Part shown: in pieces, positions 1 through 8,012 of the stretch
Numbering within the stretch: position 1 is the first letter of the stretch
How the letters are laid out: every line of letters starts with the position of its first letter
Assembly: GCA_017412645.1 (NCBI GenBank)
Contig: JAFPWX010000006.1
Location: 1-50,301 of the forward strand
Direction of reading: 5' to 3'
Source of the DNA: Bacteroidales bacterium
GTDB taxonomy: Bacteria; Bacteroidota; Bacteroidia; Bacteroidales; UBA932
DNA: 50,301 nt
Program-made: the position numbers and the translations under genes
The notes under the pieces: model-generated
Database searches by the model: none
Told to the model about the DNA's origin: nothing
Seen by the model: the letters and a program-made list of their open reading frames with translations, nothing else

Positions 1-1602
1 ATTGTAAACTACCACCTGCGCCTTAAGGCCAGTCGGTTCAATGTTCTCACGGAAATGCGCCACAATATGTTCGCATACTTTCCGGATTCGATCTGGCGAA
101 GTGAATAGAGCCTCTGTGTTGGTCTTCTTGACCAGCATAACTTTATCCTCTTGGGAAATCTGGTCGGTGAGTGCATCAAACTCTGCATCCAGAGCAGCCC
201 TGTCAATATGGAGTTCGACCGGAACGGGCTCGAATTCCAATTTCAGTGTTGCTCCGTCCTTAATGGAATCCTGGAATGAATAACGGCTCATATAGCCGGA
301 CTTGTCTGACTCTGCACCAAATGTGGCAAAAGTATTGTGGTCCAACTTATTGATTGGAGTTCCCGTGAGACCAAAGAAGAATGCATTCGGAAGAGCCATG
401 CGCATCTTCTCCCCAAGTCCACCTTCCTGGGTACGATGAGCCTCATCGCACATGAGAATAATATTGCTGCGATCAGAGAGCTTCTCGCTAACATCACCAA
501 ATTTAAAGATCGTGGTAATGAGGATTTTTCTCTGGTCTTGTTTAAAGAAGTCAATAAGAGACTCTTTGCTATCGGCTCCGGCCAGGTTGGGAATATCCAC
601 ATTATTAAAGTCGGCCGTTATCTGGGACTCAAGGTCCAAACGGTCATCTACAATGACCACTGTCGGGGACTTCAATTCCGGTTGCATGCGGAGCTTCTGT
701 GCGGCAAAGACCATGAGCAGCGATTTACCAGATCCCTGGAAATGCCAGATGAGTCCCTTCTTCGGGAATCCGGTCTTAACACGCTCCACAATAGCATTTG
801 CACCCTCATATTGCTGATAACGGCAAACGACCTTGATTTTGCGGTGTTTCTTGTCCGTTGAATACAAGGTAAAGAAGCGCATGATATCCAGAATCTTTGC
901 AGGCTGCATCATCTGCGAGAACGAGCGTGCAACATCTTCAAGAGTTCCTTCAGTTTTCACCTCCCCTTCAAACCAGGGTCCCCACTTGGTAAGCGGAGAT
1001 CCGATACCGCCATAACGGAAGGTTTTACCTTCAGTGGAAAAATTGAAGATGTTCGGAACAAACATCTGCGGGATACTCTGCTCGTAGCTCAGGATATCGT
1101 TAGCGCCATCTGCCCATGTGATACTACTGCGTACAGGGCTTTTTGTCTCGCCTATGACCAACGGGATACCGTTGATGATAAAGACGATATCCAGACGCTT
1201 CCCATTTTGCGTGCTGGCTTTGTGGTACATCCACTGATGTGTAATCACGCAGTGGTTGTTATTGATATTCTTGAAATCAAAGAGTTTAACTGGGACATTC
1301 TCTCCGTTCTCTCCGAAGGGGTAACTGTTTTTTTCAAATACAAGATCTTTGAAACGTTCATTAGCAGTTACCAAATCGTGGGGTTGAACTGCCTGAATAG
1401 CGCTCCGTAGATGATAAATAACATCATCGGCATTTTCTGATTTAAGGTCGGGATTTAGTCTTAGGATTGCATCCTTTAACCATCCGCCGACGAGAACATC
1501 TTGAGTGTCACGAGGAATGCTGTCAGCTGGGACATACTCCCAGCCTATTTCTTGCGCAGTTGCAATCAGCATTTGCTCGATTGTGTTGTCTTCAGTAAAC
1601 AT
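1..1602 (-). CDS. hsdR: Type I restriction enzyme R subunit, C-terminal part outside window
   Basis: This is the ATP-dependent translocase and endonuclease subunit of a type I restriction-modification enzyme, acting on unmodified DNA with HsdM and HsdS. From the ATG at 1602 an uninterrupted frame of 534 codons reaches the window edge. Visible motifs are the N-terminal nuclease core (D138, then GETK with E152 and K154), a Walker A GSGKS near residue 290 and a DEAH box near residue 387, followed by TGTP of the helicase core. The usual length is about 900-1100 aa, so roughly half is missing. It lies 13 nt after the hsdS stop with no promoter between, so it is probably the last gene of the RM operon. 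Family assignment is secure. Confidence 0.93.
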   Translation of the reverse strand, partial: MFTEDNTIEQMLIATAQEIGWEYVPADSIPRDTQDVLVGGWLKDAILRLNPDLKSENADDVIYHLRSAIQAVQPHDLVTANERFKDLVFEKNSYPFGENGENVPVKLFDFKNINNNHCVITHQWMYHKASTQNGKRLDIVFIINGIPLVIGETKSPVRSSITWADGANDILSYEQSIPQMFVPNIFNFSTEGKTFRYGGIGSPLTKWGPWFEGEVKTEGTLEDVARSFSQMMQPAKILDIMRFFTLYSTDKKHRKIKVVCRYQQYEGANAIVERVKTGFPKKGLIWHFQGSGKSLLMVFAAQKLRMQPELKSPTVVIVDDRLDLESQITADFNNVDIPNLAGADSKESLIDFFKQDQRKILITTIFKFGDVSEKLSDRSNIILMCDEAHRTQEGGLGEKMRMALPNAFFFGLTGTPINKLDHNTFATFGAESDKSGYMSRYSFQDSIKDGATLKLEFEPVPVELHIDRAALDAEFDALTDQISQEDKVMLVKKTNTEALFTSPDRIRKVCEHIVAHFRENIEPTGLKAQVVVYN

Positions 1603-1615
1603 ATTGTGTTTTGTT

Positions 1616-2683
1616 TTAACTCAAATATTTTGATTTATCGGCCTGTTGAGCAATCTCTACGAAAACTTTCTGCTTATCTATAGTTCCCACCTCAATAGAG
1701 AACTCATACAACATGTCTTTGTTGATTGCCTTAAAAGTTGTTCCTGTTCCAAGGGCATCAAGATCCTTTTCTTTTAACTTAAGGGCATAATACAAGAATA
1801 ATTGTTCTACACCATTAGGTCGAATTGAGGCTAAACCTCTTCCGATACAACACTCTTCTTTAGTAATATTTACAGTTCCAACTGGAGCTCGAACAGACAT
1901 TAAGATATCATTGGGCTGGGCGATTCTTATTGGCTCGCTACAGTAGAGAGTCGCTTTGCCAATATACATATCACCGAACTCTGTCTTTCCTTGATAAAAA
2001 GGCAATCCAGAATTAGTCGTGTTATAATAATTTGAATCGGGTGATGCTCCCATAGTAATATTTGCGACATCGGACAACTTCCTTTGTAATGCGCATGAAA
2101 ACATCTCGATAAATTGCGATTTGAGACCATCAAATTTTGATTTATCAGCCTGCTTATAGAACTGCTCAAACTCGTCCTGTAGTTCTTTCGGGGGCACGGA
2201 AATCGATATTTGCTCTATTGCCTTCTTTGAGAGTTCCAAGAATGTAGATCCCGTACCCATCTTTTGCAATTCTGGATTATGAATCCTAAGCGTAAAAAAC
2301 AGATATACCGAGTTAATAGTATTGTCGCAAACGAAGTTCTTGAATCCTTGATTGCAGTACATTTCACATCCTGCTATGGCAGTTTTCCCTATTGGAGCCC
2401 TTGTAGAAAGGATTACTGTTCCAGCGGGGAACGGTTTCAGAGATGTCGACTTAACTCCCTCTTCAGTAATATGCCTTTCGGAATCATACAAATAGAAAGA
2501 GTCATCAGACAGTTCGGCGGGAGTAATCCATTTTACATCACCATCCCAAAACGCAACATTTGAAGAAGAAGGAGTACTCCCTAAAACTATCGTCGAGACT
2601 TCAGGTAATTTCTTGAATGTCCATCCTCGCTCGTTCTGGAAAGTATCTCCGAACATCTCGATAAATTGCGACTGTACTACCAT
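1616..2683 (-). CDS. hsdS: Type I specificity subunit, cassette-like (two TRDs, short ends)
   Basis: Specificity subunits choose the methylated and cleaved sequence through two target-recognition domains (TRDs). This 355-aa protein starts at the ATG at 2683, only 4 nt after the recombinase stop codon, so translation may be coupled; a longer in-frame start at 2761 would overlap the recombinase. It begins directly with the conserved spacer motif SQFIEMF, carries TRD one, a central ADKSKF-x-x-LKSQFIEMF spacer, TRD two, and stops after ADKSKYLS. It lacks the C-terminal helix seen in the fused HsdS at 3710-6439. These clean ends at repeated sequence suggest a shuffling cassette. It could still work as an independent S subunit; the sequence does not decide this. 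Confidence 0.85.
   Translation of the reverse strand: MVVQSQFIEMFGDTFQNERGWTFKKLPEVSTIVLGSTPSSSNVAFWDGDVKWITPAELSDDSFYLYDSERHITEEGVKSTSLKPFPAGTVILSTRAPIGKTAIAGCEMYCNQGFKNFVCDNTINSVYLFFTLRIHNPELQKMGTGSTFLELSKKAIEQISISVPPKELQDEFEQFYKQADKSKFDGLKSQFIEMFSCALQRKLSDVANITMGASPDSNYYNTTNSGLPFYQGKTEFGDMYIGKATLYCSEPIRIAQPNDILMSVRAPVGTVNITKEECCIGRGLASIRPNGVEQLFLYYALKLKEKDLDALGTGTTFKAINKDMLYEFSIEVGTIDKQKVFVEIAQQADKSKYLS
1622..1645. repeat. Direct repeat S, copy at end of cassette hsdS
   Basis: The stretch ATTTTGATTTATCGGCCTG (1627-1645) recurs at 3769-3787 at the matching place of the HsdM-HsdS fusion gene, and with one change at 2135-2152. It encodes the ADKSK spacer motif. All copies lie in the same orientation. 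Confidence 0.75.
2100..2153. repeat. Central repeat pair (R and S) inside cassette hsdS
   Basis: This contains both repeat types side by side. Repeat R, with core CTCGATAAATTGCGA, recurs at 2652-2671 (20 identical bases) and at 4295-4312. Repeat S, with core TTTGATTTATC, recurs at 1622-1645 and 3766-3787. Together they encode the central conserved spacer between the two target-recognition domains. Confidence 0.75.
2652..2671. repeat. Direct repeat R at start of cassette hsdS
   Basis: Twenty bases here, beginning AACATCTCGATAAATTG, are identical to 2100-2119 in the same orientation. They encode the first residues (SQFIEMF) of the cassette hsdS. The repeat lies just beyond the stop codon of the recombinase gene. 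Confidence 0.75.
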
Positions 2684-2687
2684 AGGA

Positions 2688-3695
2688 CTATCCGATGAAT
2701 TTGCGGTGAGACATCTTGACATTGGCCTGATTGACCATCGCATATTGGAGCGTAGTGTCAAGACTCTGATGACCGAGCAGATGTTGTACCTGCTCGATGG
2801 GCATACCTTTATCGATGGCCATTGTCGCCAATGTCCTGCGAAATTTGTGTGGATGCACCTTTGTCATATTCAAGTCTTTACCTATGTTCCTCAGGCGGAT
2901 TTCAACTCCGCTTATTTGGAGCCTGTTGTATGGCGCAAGTAACGTCACAAACAGAGCCTCGTTATCATCTTTTCTTTGCCGCAGATAGTTTTGAAGATGG
3001 ATCTTGGTCCGTGCATCAAAGTACACTATCCGCTGCTTGTTGCCTTTTCCGGTCACAATGCACTCCCTGTTTTGGAAGTCAATGTCATCCCGGTTCAGCT
3101 TCACCAATTCCCCGACACGCATCCCGGTTGAGGAAAGGATATCGATCATAGCCAAGTCACGTGCATTGTCGCAAGAATCCCTCATCATCTCCAGCGCCTC
3201 ATCCGTATAGGTTTCCTTCACGACCTTTCCGGTCTTGACTTTGTGAATCCGACGCACCGGGCTTTTTACAATGTAGAACTCTTCCTCCAGCCAGGCGAAG
3301 AAGCTGGACAGGATCCTGCGGATGTTATCAACTGTTACTCGGCTGGCGCCACTACGTTGCTGATAATTGTCCAGGTAATGCCGGAGGTCATCAGTAGAGA
3401 TATCCTTGATTCCTTTTCCAACTGCATTCAGAGCGTTCCGAATGGTACTGTCGTAGTAATTCATGGACTTCTCGGAGCAACCCTCCACACGCTTTGCAGC
3501 CAGGAATGTCTGGATGATAGAGAAATCTACATTCTCGGTGTCGGATTCAGTCTTTTCAATGAGCTCGACCTTTTCAAAGGTCTGTTGCAGAACGGATTTC
3601 AGCCGTTCTAACTGATTGCTTGAAAGAGAAGTCGTCATCTCCACAAGCACTTGGTTTATAAGTTTGGCTACCATATCGAATAATCTTTTCGACAA
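2688..3695 (-). CDS. Tyrosine-type recombinase within the RM operon
   Basis: A tyrosine recombinase/integrase of the kind found in phase-variable type I RM loci. The C-terminal catalytic domain shows the family residues in order: Arg in TGMRVGEL, HKFR (HxxR), LLGHQ, and the nucleophile Tyr in TLQYAMV; the N-terminal part is a SAM-like core-binding domain (VDFSIIQTFLAAKR onward). Length is 335 aa from 3695; a second ATG at 3674 (MVAKLINQVLVEM) matches the usual start of these RM-linked recombinases and may be the real one. It sits 14 nt after the HsdM-HsdS stop and 4 nt before the cassette hsdS. Inference: it exchanges TRDs between the repeats that flank the two specificity modules. Confidence 0.92.
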   Translation of the reverse strand: MSKRLFDMVAKLINQVLVEMTTSLSSNQLERLKSVLQQTFEKVELIEKTESDTENVDFSIIQTFLAAKRVEGCSEKSMNYYDSTIRNALNAVGKGIKDISTDDLRHYLDNYQQRSGASRVTVDNIRRILSSFFAWLEEEFYIVKSPVRRIHKVKTGKVVKETYTDEALEMMRDSCDNARDLAMIDILSSTGMRVGELVKLNRDDIDFQNRECIVTGKGNKQRIVYFDARTKIHLQNYLRQRKDDNEALFVTLLAPYNRLQISGVEIRLRNIGKDLNMTKVHPHKFRRTLATMAIDKGMPIEQVQHLLGHQSLDTTLQYAMVNQANVKMSHRKFIG

Positions 3696-3709
3696 AGTTA
3701 GCCAATCGG

Positions 3710-6439
3710 TTACTGCATCAGGGCTCGCATCACATTGTCAATCTTCTCGATGGCCTGTTTGAGTTCAAATTTTGATTTATCGGCCTGTCGACTCATTGAT
3801 ACAAACCTCTTCTGCGCCTCTATATTTGGGATCGGAATTGCAAGTGAAGTAATGTGGTCTGGTCTAATGTTTATAATATTTGTTCCGTTTCCCAATTCTT
3901 CGATAATACTTCTGTACATGTCAGAATTGAAATAGGCATTCAAATACTCTGAAGATAGGTTATCATTACATCTAATCCCTAAGCAGAAAGCACCAAAAGA
4001 GGTATTCCCATGCTCGCCTGTAAAGAGTCCTGCCTTACCGACTAATTTCTTGCTTCCATTTGATCCGCACATTACGATATCTCCAGACCGTAGATATTGC
4101 TTCTGGGACACGCATAAGTCGCTCACATATACAAGATCATCATAATTAATCTCTCCGTCGGAGATGTTATTTGAGCGCAATATGGTCACGCCATCTTCAG
4201 CAGATTCCTTGATGTCCGCAGGTTTGTACGACACACCTCGAATCACTGAGATAAATGGGCCAAGGTTTGTAGGCTCATATCGATTGAAATAGTCCTCGAT
4301 AAATTGCGATTTCACATATTCATCGACAGAACTAAGCATGGCCTTGTATGACATTTTCATGTCATATGATGCCCAGAGCAAATGGCTTATCTTTGTTTGT
4401 ACATCTTTAGGTGGAAGCAAAAACTCAAAACCAGCGAGTTGTTTCCACTTAATACGACGTGTTAAACCTCCGGTAGACTTTGAGACGATGAAATCCCACA
4501 GAGCCTTTGAGTATAGGATATTAATTAGATAACCATCGGCAATGAGTCTGGGATTCTCCCTGATTGTTATAATATCTGCAGAGCAGACACCATCGAATTG
4601 TGCACGAGGAGCCCTTTCCCGGAAATCACTCCCATACAGACTTCTACGAACAAGGAGATAGTCACCCACACAGAATTTTTTCTGAGCAGAAGTTACTTGA
4701 GAAGCTGGAGATGTTCTTTCAATCCGAAAATCGTATTGGTCTATACAATTGGAACCGATAAAATCATCATACTCCGATTCGCTTGGATTGTCGATCCTTT
4801 CAGAATACTCAGACGCGACATCTCCCAAACGCACCTTTATCCAATTAGATTTATTAAGCAAATCAATTGGGAATGATGGCATTGGCGGGTTGGGTTGATT
4901 TTGAACATTGAGTAGTCCAGATACAGATTCGGAGAGGCGACTCTGCACGGATTCTAATTCAACAAGGACAGAATTTACTTTTTCCTTTGAATCATCCTCG
5001 ATGGGATCTTCGGACTTTACATATAGCTTAATATTCAGATTACCATAGTTCAAAAGGATCTCCGAATTGTCAACAATTGCTGAGAAACCAGGTATATCGT
5101 CCTCGGTCTCAAATGCCGTCATTATTTTATCGATATCCTCTTTGAAAAGGTAGGCTTGACTCTTGATTTTATGAGTACACTTTTCAGCTTCTACAAATAG
5201 AATCTTACCAACGCGATTAATTGGTTTGTTCTTATTAAAAATAATGACACAGGACTCAAGGCCAGAATTATAGAACAGATTGCGGCCCAACCCGATAATA
5301 GCTTCAATAACATCATCTTCGACAATGGCTTGTCGTATAGATGCTTCTTCATCTCTGTTTAATACTCCATGTGGAAGAAGGACAGCACTACGCCCTTTTG
5401 CAGGATCAAGTGAGCATATGATATGTTGAATAAAAGCATAATCAGCCCTCGCTTGCGGAGGAACACCGTAATCATTCCGTCCATACTTGTCTGATGCAAA
5501 TGCAGCGCGATTCCATTGACTAATCGAGTATGGAGGATTGGCCAGAACGATATCAAAGCGTTGTAAATGACCATTTTGAATAAACGCGGGGTCACTCAAT
5601 GTGTCTCCATTTACGATAGAATACTCTTGGACACCATGAAGGAACAAGTTCATTCGGGCAATAGAGGCTGTCAAAGCATTCAACTCTTGACCGAAAACCT
5701 TCATGCCCCGCCATTCCTTTCCTTGGTCCCGGACTGCAGTCAAACATTTAATAAGCATTCCTCCGGAACCACATGTTGGATCATATATACTCTCTCCTGG
5801 TTGTGGTTTTAATATCCGGGTCATCAAATCGACCACGGTTCTATTGGTATAGAACTCTTGCGCAGTGTGTCCGGCGTCGTCGGCAAATTTGCCAACAAGG
5901 TACTCATATCCGGTTCCCATCTCATCGGCAGGACATGCAGCCAAAGAAAGATTGAGTTGGGAGAAATGCTCAAGAAGGTCTGAAATTAAACGATCTGGCA
6001 TGTTGGATTTATTTGTCCAGATTTGTTTAGGGCCAAAAATTCCAGATAGACCGCCAATTCTGCGTCCGTATAATTCAATAGGAGGATTTGCCTGCTCGAT
6101 GCGTGTTAGTGCTGTAACAAGAGCTTGCCCAATATTCTCGGTAACTTCACGCACATCATTCCAGTGTGCGCCAAAAGGAATGGTCGCAACACGCTGCTCT
6201 GCATCCAGCTTTGAATATTCGTCATCTCCATCACTTAAGACCATCGCGTCTGCGTAAGCCTCATCAAAAACATCGCACAAGCGCTTAAAAAACACCAGAG
6301 GGAAAATATACTCTTTATAGCTGGTAGCATCTATCTGCCCCCGAAGTAACACAGCAGCTCCCCATAGATACTTCTCGAGTTCATCGAGAGAAATGGGCTT
6401 TACTTCTTTGGGCTTGTTATCATAACCTGCAACTATCAT
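3710..6439 (-). CDS. HsdM-HsdS fusion: DNA adenine methyltransferase joined to specificity subunit
   Basis: A single 909-aa frame joins a type I modification subunit to a specificity subunit. Residues 1-480 are HsdM-like: N-terminal helical domain (LLRGQIDATSYKEY), SAM motif DPTCGSGG (220-227) and catalytic NPPY (301-304). A proline-rich linker follows (about 511-532). Residues 534-909 are HsdS-like: TRD one (534-690), spacer VKSQFIEDY (709-717), TRD two (722-880) and the tail ADKSKFELKQAIEK. The ATG overlaps the stop of the upstream hsdM (ATGA, 6436-6439). Type I methylases are normally M2S, so inference suggests free HsdM pairs with this M-S chain. No frameshift is visible and both methylase motifs are intact. 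Confidence 0.92.
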   Translation of the reverse strand: MIVAGYDNKPKEVKPISLDELEKYLWGAAVLLRGQIDATSYKEYIFPLVFFKRLCDVFDEAYADAMVLSDGDDEYSKLDAEQRVATIPFGAHWNDVREVTENIGQALVTALTRIEQANPPIELYGRRIGGLSGIFGPKQIWTNKSNMPDRLISDLLEHFSQLNLSLAACPADEMGTGYEYLVGKFADDAGHTAQEFYTNRTVVDLMTRILKPQPGESIYDPTCGSGGMLIKCLTAVRDQGKEWRGMKVFGQELNALTASIARMNLFLHGVQEYSIVNGDTLSDPAFIQNGHLQRFDIVLANPPYSISQWNRAAFASDKYGRNDYGVPPQARADYAFIQHIICSLDPAKGRSAVLLPHGVLNRDEEASIRQAIVEDDVIEAIIGLGRNLFYNSGLESCVIIFNKNKPINRVGKILFVEAEKCTHKIKSQAYLFKEDIDKIMTAFETEDDIPGFSAIVDNSEILLNYGNLNIKLYVKSEDPIEDDSKEKVNSVLVELESVQSRLSESVSGLLNVQNQPNPPMPSFPIDLLNKSNWIKVRLGDVASEYSERIDNPSESEYDDFIGSNCIDQYDFRIERTSPASQVTSAQKKFCVGDYLLVRRSLYGSDFRERAPRAQFDGVCSADIITIRENPRLIADGYLINILYSKALWDFIVSKSTGGLTRRIKWKQLAGFEFLLPPKDVQTKISHLLWASYDMKMSYKAMLSSVDEYVKSQFIEDYFNRYEPTNLGPFISVIRGVSYKPADIKESAEDGVTILRSNNISDGEINYDDLVYVSDLCVSQKQYLRSGDIVMCGSNGSKKLVGKAGLFTGEHGNTSFGAFCLGIRCNDNLSSEYLNAYFNSDMYRSIIEELGNGTNIINIRPDHITSLAIPIPNIEAQKRFVSMSRQADKSKFELKQAIEKIDNVMRALMQ
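3766..3787. repeat. Direct repeat S at the 3' end of the HsdM-HsdS gene
   Basis: The stretch with core ATTTTGATTTATCGGCCTG matches 1627-1645 exactly and 2135-2152 with one change, all in the same orientation. It encodes the ADKSK motif after the second target-recognition domain, and its position mirrors that of the copy at the end of the cassette hsdS. Confidence 0.75.
4295..4312. repeat. Direct repeat R between the two TRDs of the HsdM-HsdS gene
   Basis: Eighteen bases, CTCGATAAATTGCGATTT, are identical to 2105-2122 inside the cassette hsdS. They encode the central spacer KSQFIE. Same orientation, so recombination between them would delete or exchange material rather than invert it. Confidence 0.75.
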
Positions 6440-7944
6440 ATCGTGCTTCCTCCTGCTATTAAGAGTTCTCTAAACTTGGCTTCTGCGGCCACCATGTTCT
6501 CATAGGCCTGCTTGAATTCGGCTTTTACTTCCTCATAGGGCTTTACCTCTGCGGCCTTGCGCTCAATGTAACGGTTAACTGAGAGAATGTAATCCTTCTC
6601 CTCTATCTCCCGAAGAGTGATAACTTTCGCAGTCTCCTCTACATCGGCATAATCGGCATAGAGTTTATAAATCTGGTCTACATTCTCCGGCGAGAGTTCA
6701 TTCTGGGCACGCTTGGCAGTGAAGATGGAGGAGGCGTCAATCATGAGCACCTTGCCAATTTTCTCAGCTGGCTTGCGGTCCCGGAATATCATCAGACATG
6801 CCGGAATACCTGCGCCGTAGAAAAGATTGTTTACCAGAGTTATGACGCACTCCAACTTATCGGTTTTGACAAGTTGTTTTCGCAGCTCATATTCTTTCTG
6901 TCCCCGGAATAAAACTCCCTGGGGGAGAACGACACCGATGCGCCCGGTGTCCGGTTTCATGGATGCAATCATATGCTGCACCCAAGCGTAATCTCCATTG
7001 GATGGAGGTGGAGTACCCCATGCATTGCGACCGAATTTGTCGGACTCCCACATGTCCGCACCCCACTTGTCCAGGGAGAATGGAGGATTTGCCAGCACAT
7101 TGTCGAATTGAGCGAGCTTGCCATTCTGGACAATCTTGGGATCCCGCAAAGTGTCTCCCTGCATTATGTTGAAATCGGCAGCGCCATGCAAGAACAGGTT
7201 CATTTTTGCAATGGCTGCATTGGTCACATTCTTTTCCTGTCCATACAAACGACCACAGCAGAGAGTCGAGTAGTGCATATAGTGCGCTGCTTCGATGAGC
7301 ATACCTCCAGATCCGCATGCGGGATCATAAATACTCTCACCAGGTTTCGGGTCCAGGATCCGTACCAGCAGCTTAACGATGGCTCGCGGAGTATAGAACT
7401 CACCAGCCTTTGCCTTGGAAAGATCGGCAAACTTCTTCAGCAGAATCTCATAGGCATCGCCCATAAGGTCGGCCGGATAATTGGAGTTTCCAAGTTTCAC
7501 CTTGGACATGTGCTCGATGAGATCTTTCAGGCGACTGTCTGTAAGAACCGTCTTGTCTGTCCACTGAGCCTTGGAGAAGGTACTGAGCACGCCATAAAGT
7601 GTCGTGGGATTGGCACGTTCTATCATGCGCATAGACTCGACAATCGCGGAGCCCAGGTTTTCTGTGCGCTCGCGAAGATCCTGCCAATGACAGCCTTCGG
7701 GGATAACAAATCGATGGAGCTCCGGGAGTGATGCATATTCCACATCCCCACCAGATTCGGCAAGTGCCTGTTCGGTCTCCTCATCCCATACGTCAGATAT
7801 TCTCTTGAAATAGAGAATTGGCGTGACGTACTCTTTGAAGCTATCTTGTCCAATTGGACCGCGCAGGATATTACAGGCCTCAAACAAAAAATTGAAGAGG
7901 TCCGACACGGAGTCTATCGACTTGGTCGTAACTATATTTGTCAT
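6436..7944 (-). CDS. hsdM: Type I DNA adenine methyltransferase subunit M
   Basis: A stand-alone modification subunit of 502 aa, the usual family length. It has the N-terminal helical HsdM domain (NILRGPIGQDSFKEYV, 25-40), SAM-binding motif DPACGSGG (207-214) and catalytic NPPF (286-289), giving N6-adenine methylation with a specificity subunit. It is the first RM gene behind a strong promoter at 7970-8000, with a leader of only about 20 nt, and overlaps the next gene by 4 nt. It is clearly related to, but different from, the HsdM half of the fusion, so the operon encodes two methylase modules. Confidence 0.95.
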   Translation of the reverse strand: MTNIVTTKSIDSVSDLFNFLFEACNILRGPIGQDSFKEYVTPILYFKRISDVWDEETEQALAESGGDVEYASLPELHRFVIPEGCHWQDLRERTENLGSAIVESMRMIERANPTTLYGVLSTFSKAQWTDKTVLTDSRLKDLIEHMSKVKLGNSNYPADLMGDAYEILLKKFADLSKAKAGEFYTPRAIVKLLVRILDPKPGESIYDPACGSGGMLIEAAHYMHYSTLCCGRLYGQEKNVTNAAIAKMNLFLHGAADFNIMQGDTLRDPKIVQNGKLAQFDNVLANPPFSLDKWGADMWESDKFGRNAWGTPPPSNGDYAWVQHMIASMKPDTGRIGVVLPQGVLFRGQKEYELRKQLVKTDKLECVITLVNNLFYGAGIPACLMIFRDRKPAEKIGKVLMIDASSIFTAKRAQNELSPENVDQIYKLYADYADVEETAKVITLREIEEKDYILSVNRYIERKAAEVKPYEEVKAEFKQAYENMVAAEAKFRELLIAGGSTI

Positions 7945-7969
7945 TAACGGGTTGTGTTTGCTAATCTAG

Positions 7970-8000
7970 CAAATATAGCATTTTTCATACTGAATTCAAA
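7970..8000 (-). promoter_or_regulatory. Promoter of the RM operon
   Basis: On the minus strand TTTG (8000-7997) is followed after 19 nt by TATATTTG (7977-7970), an exact match to the Bacteroidota TTTG-N19/20-TAnnTTTG consensus. It lies 26-56 nt ahead of the hsdM start, in the short gap after the DUF2971 gene. Confidence 0.85.
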
Positions 8001-8012
8001 TGCCTTATAGTA

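Noticed and set aside
1616-2761. Longer hsdS starting at 2761 inside the recombinase gene
   Set aside because: It would overlap 74 bases of a well-conserved recombinase C-terminus and add residues without HsdS similarity; the ATG at 2683 begins exactly at the conserved spacer.
4850-4925. Frameshift or missed stop joining HsdM to HsdS
   Set aside because: Codons run in one frame through a plausible Pro-rich linker with good domain sequence on both sides, so a real fusion is the simpler reading; read-level checking remains possible.
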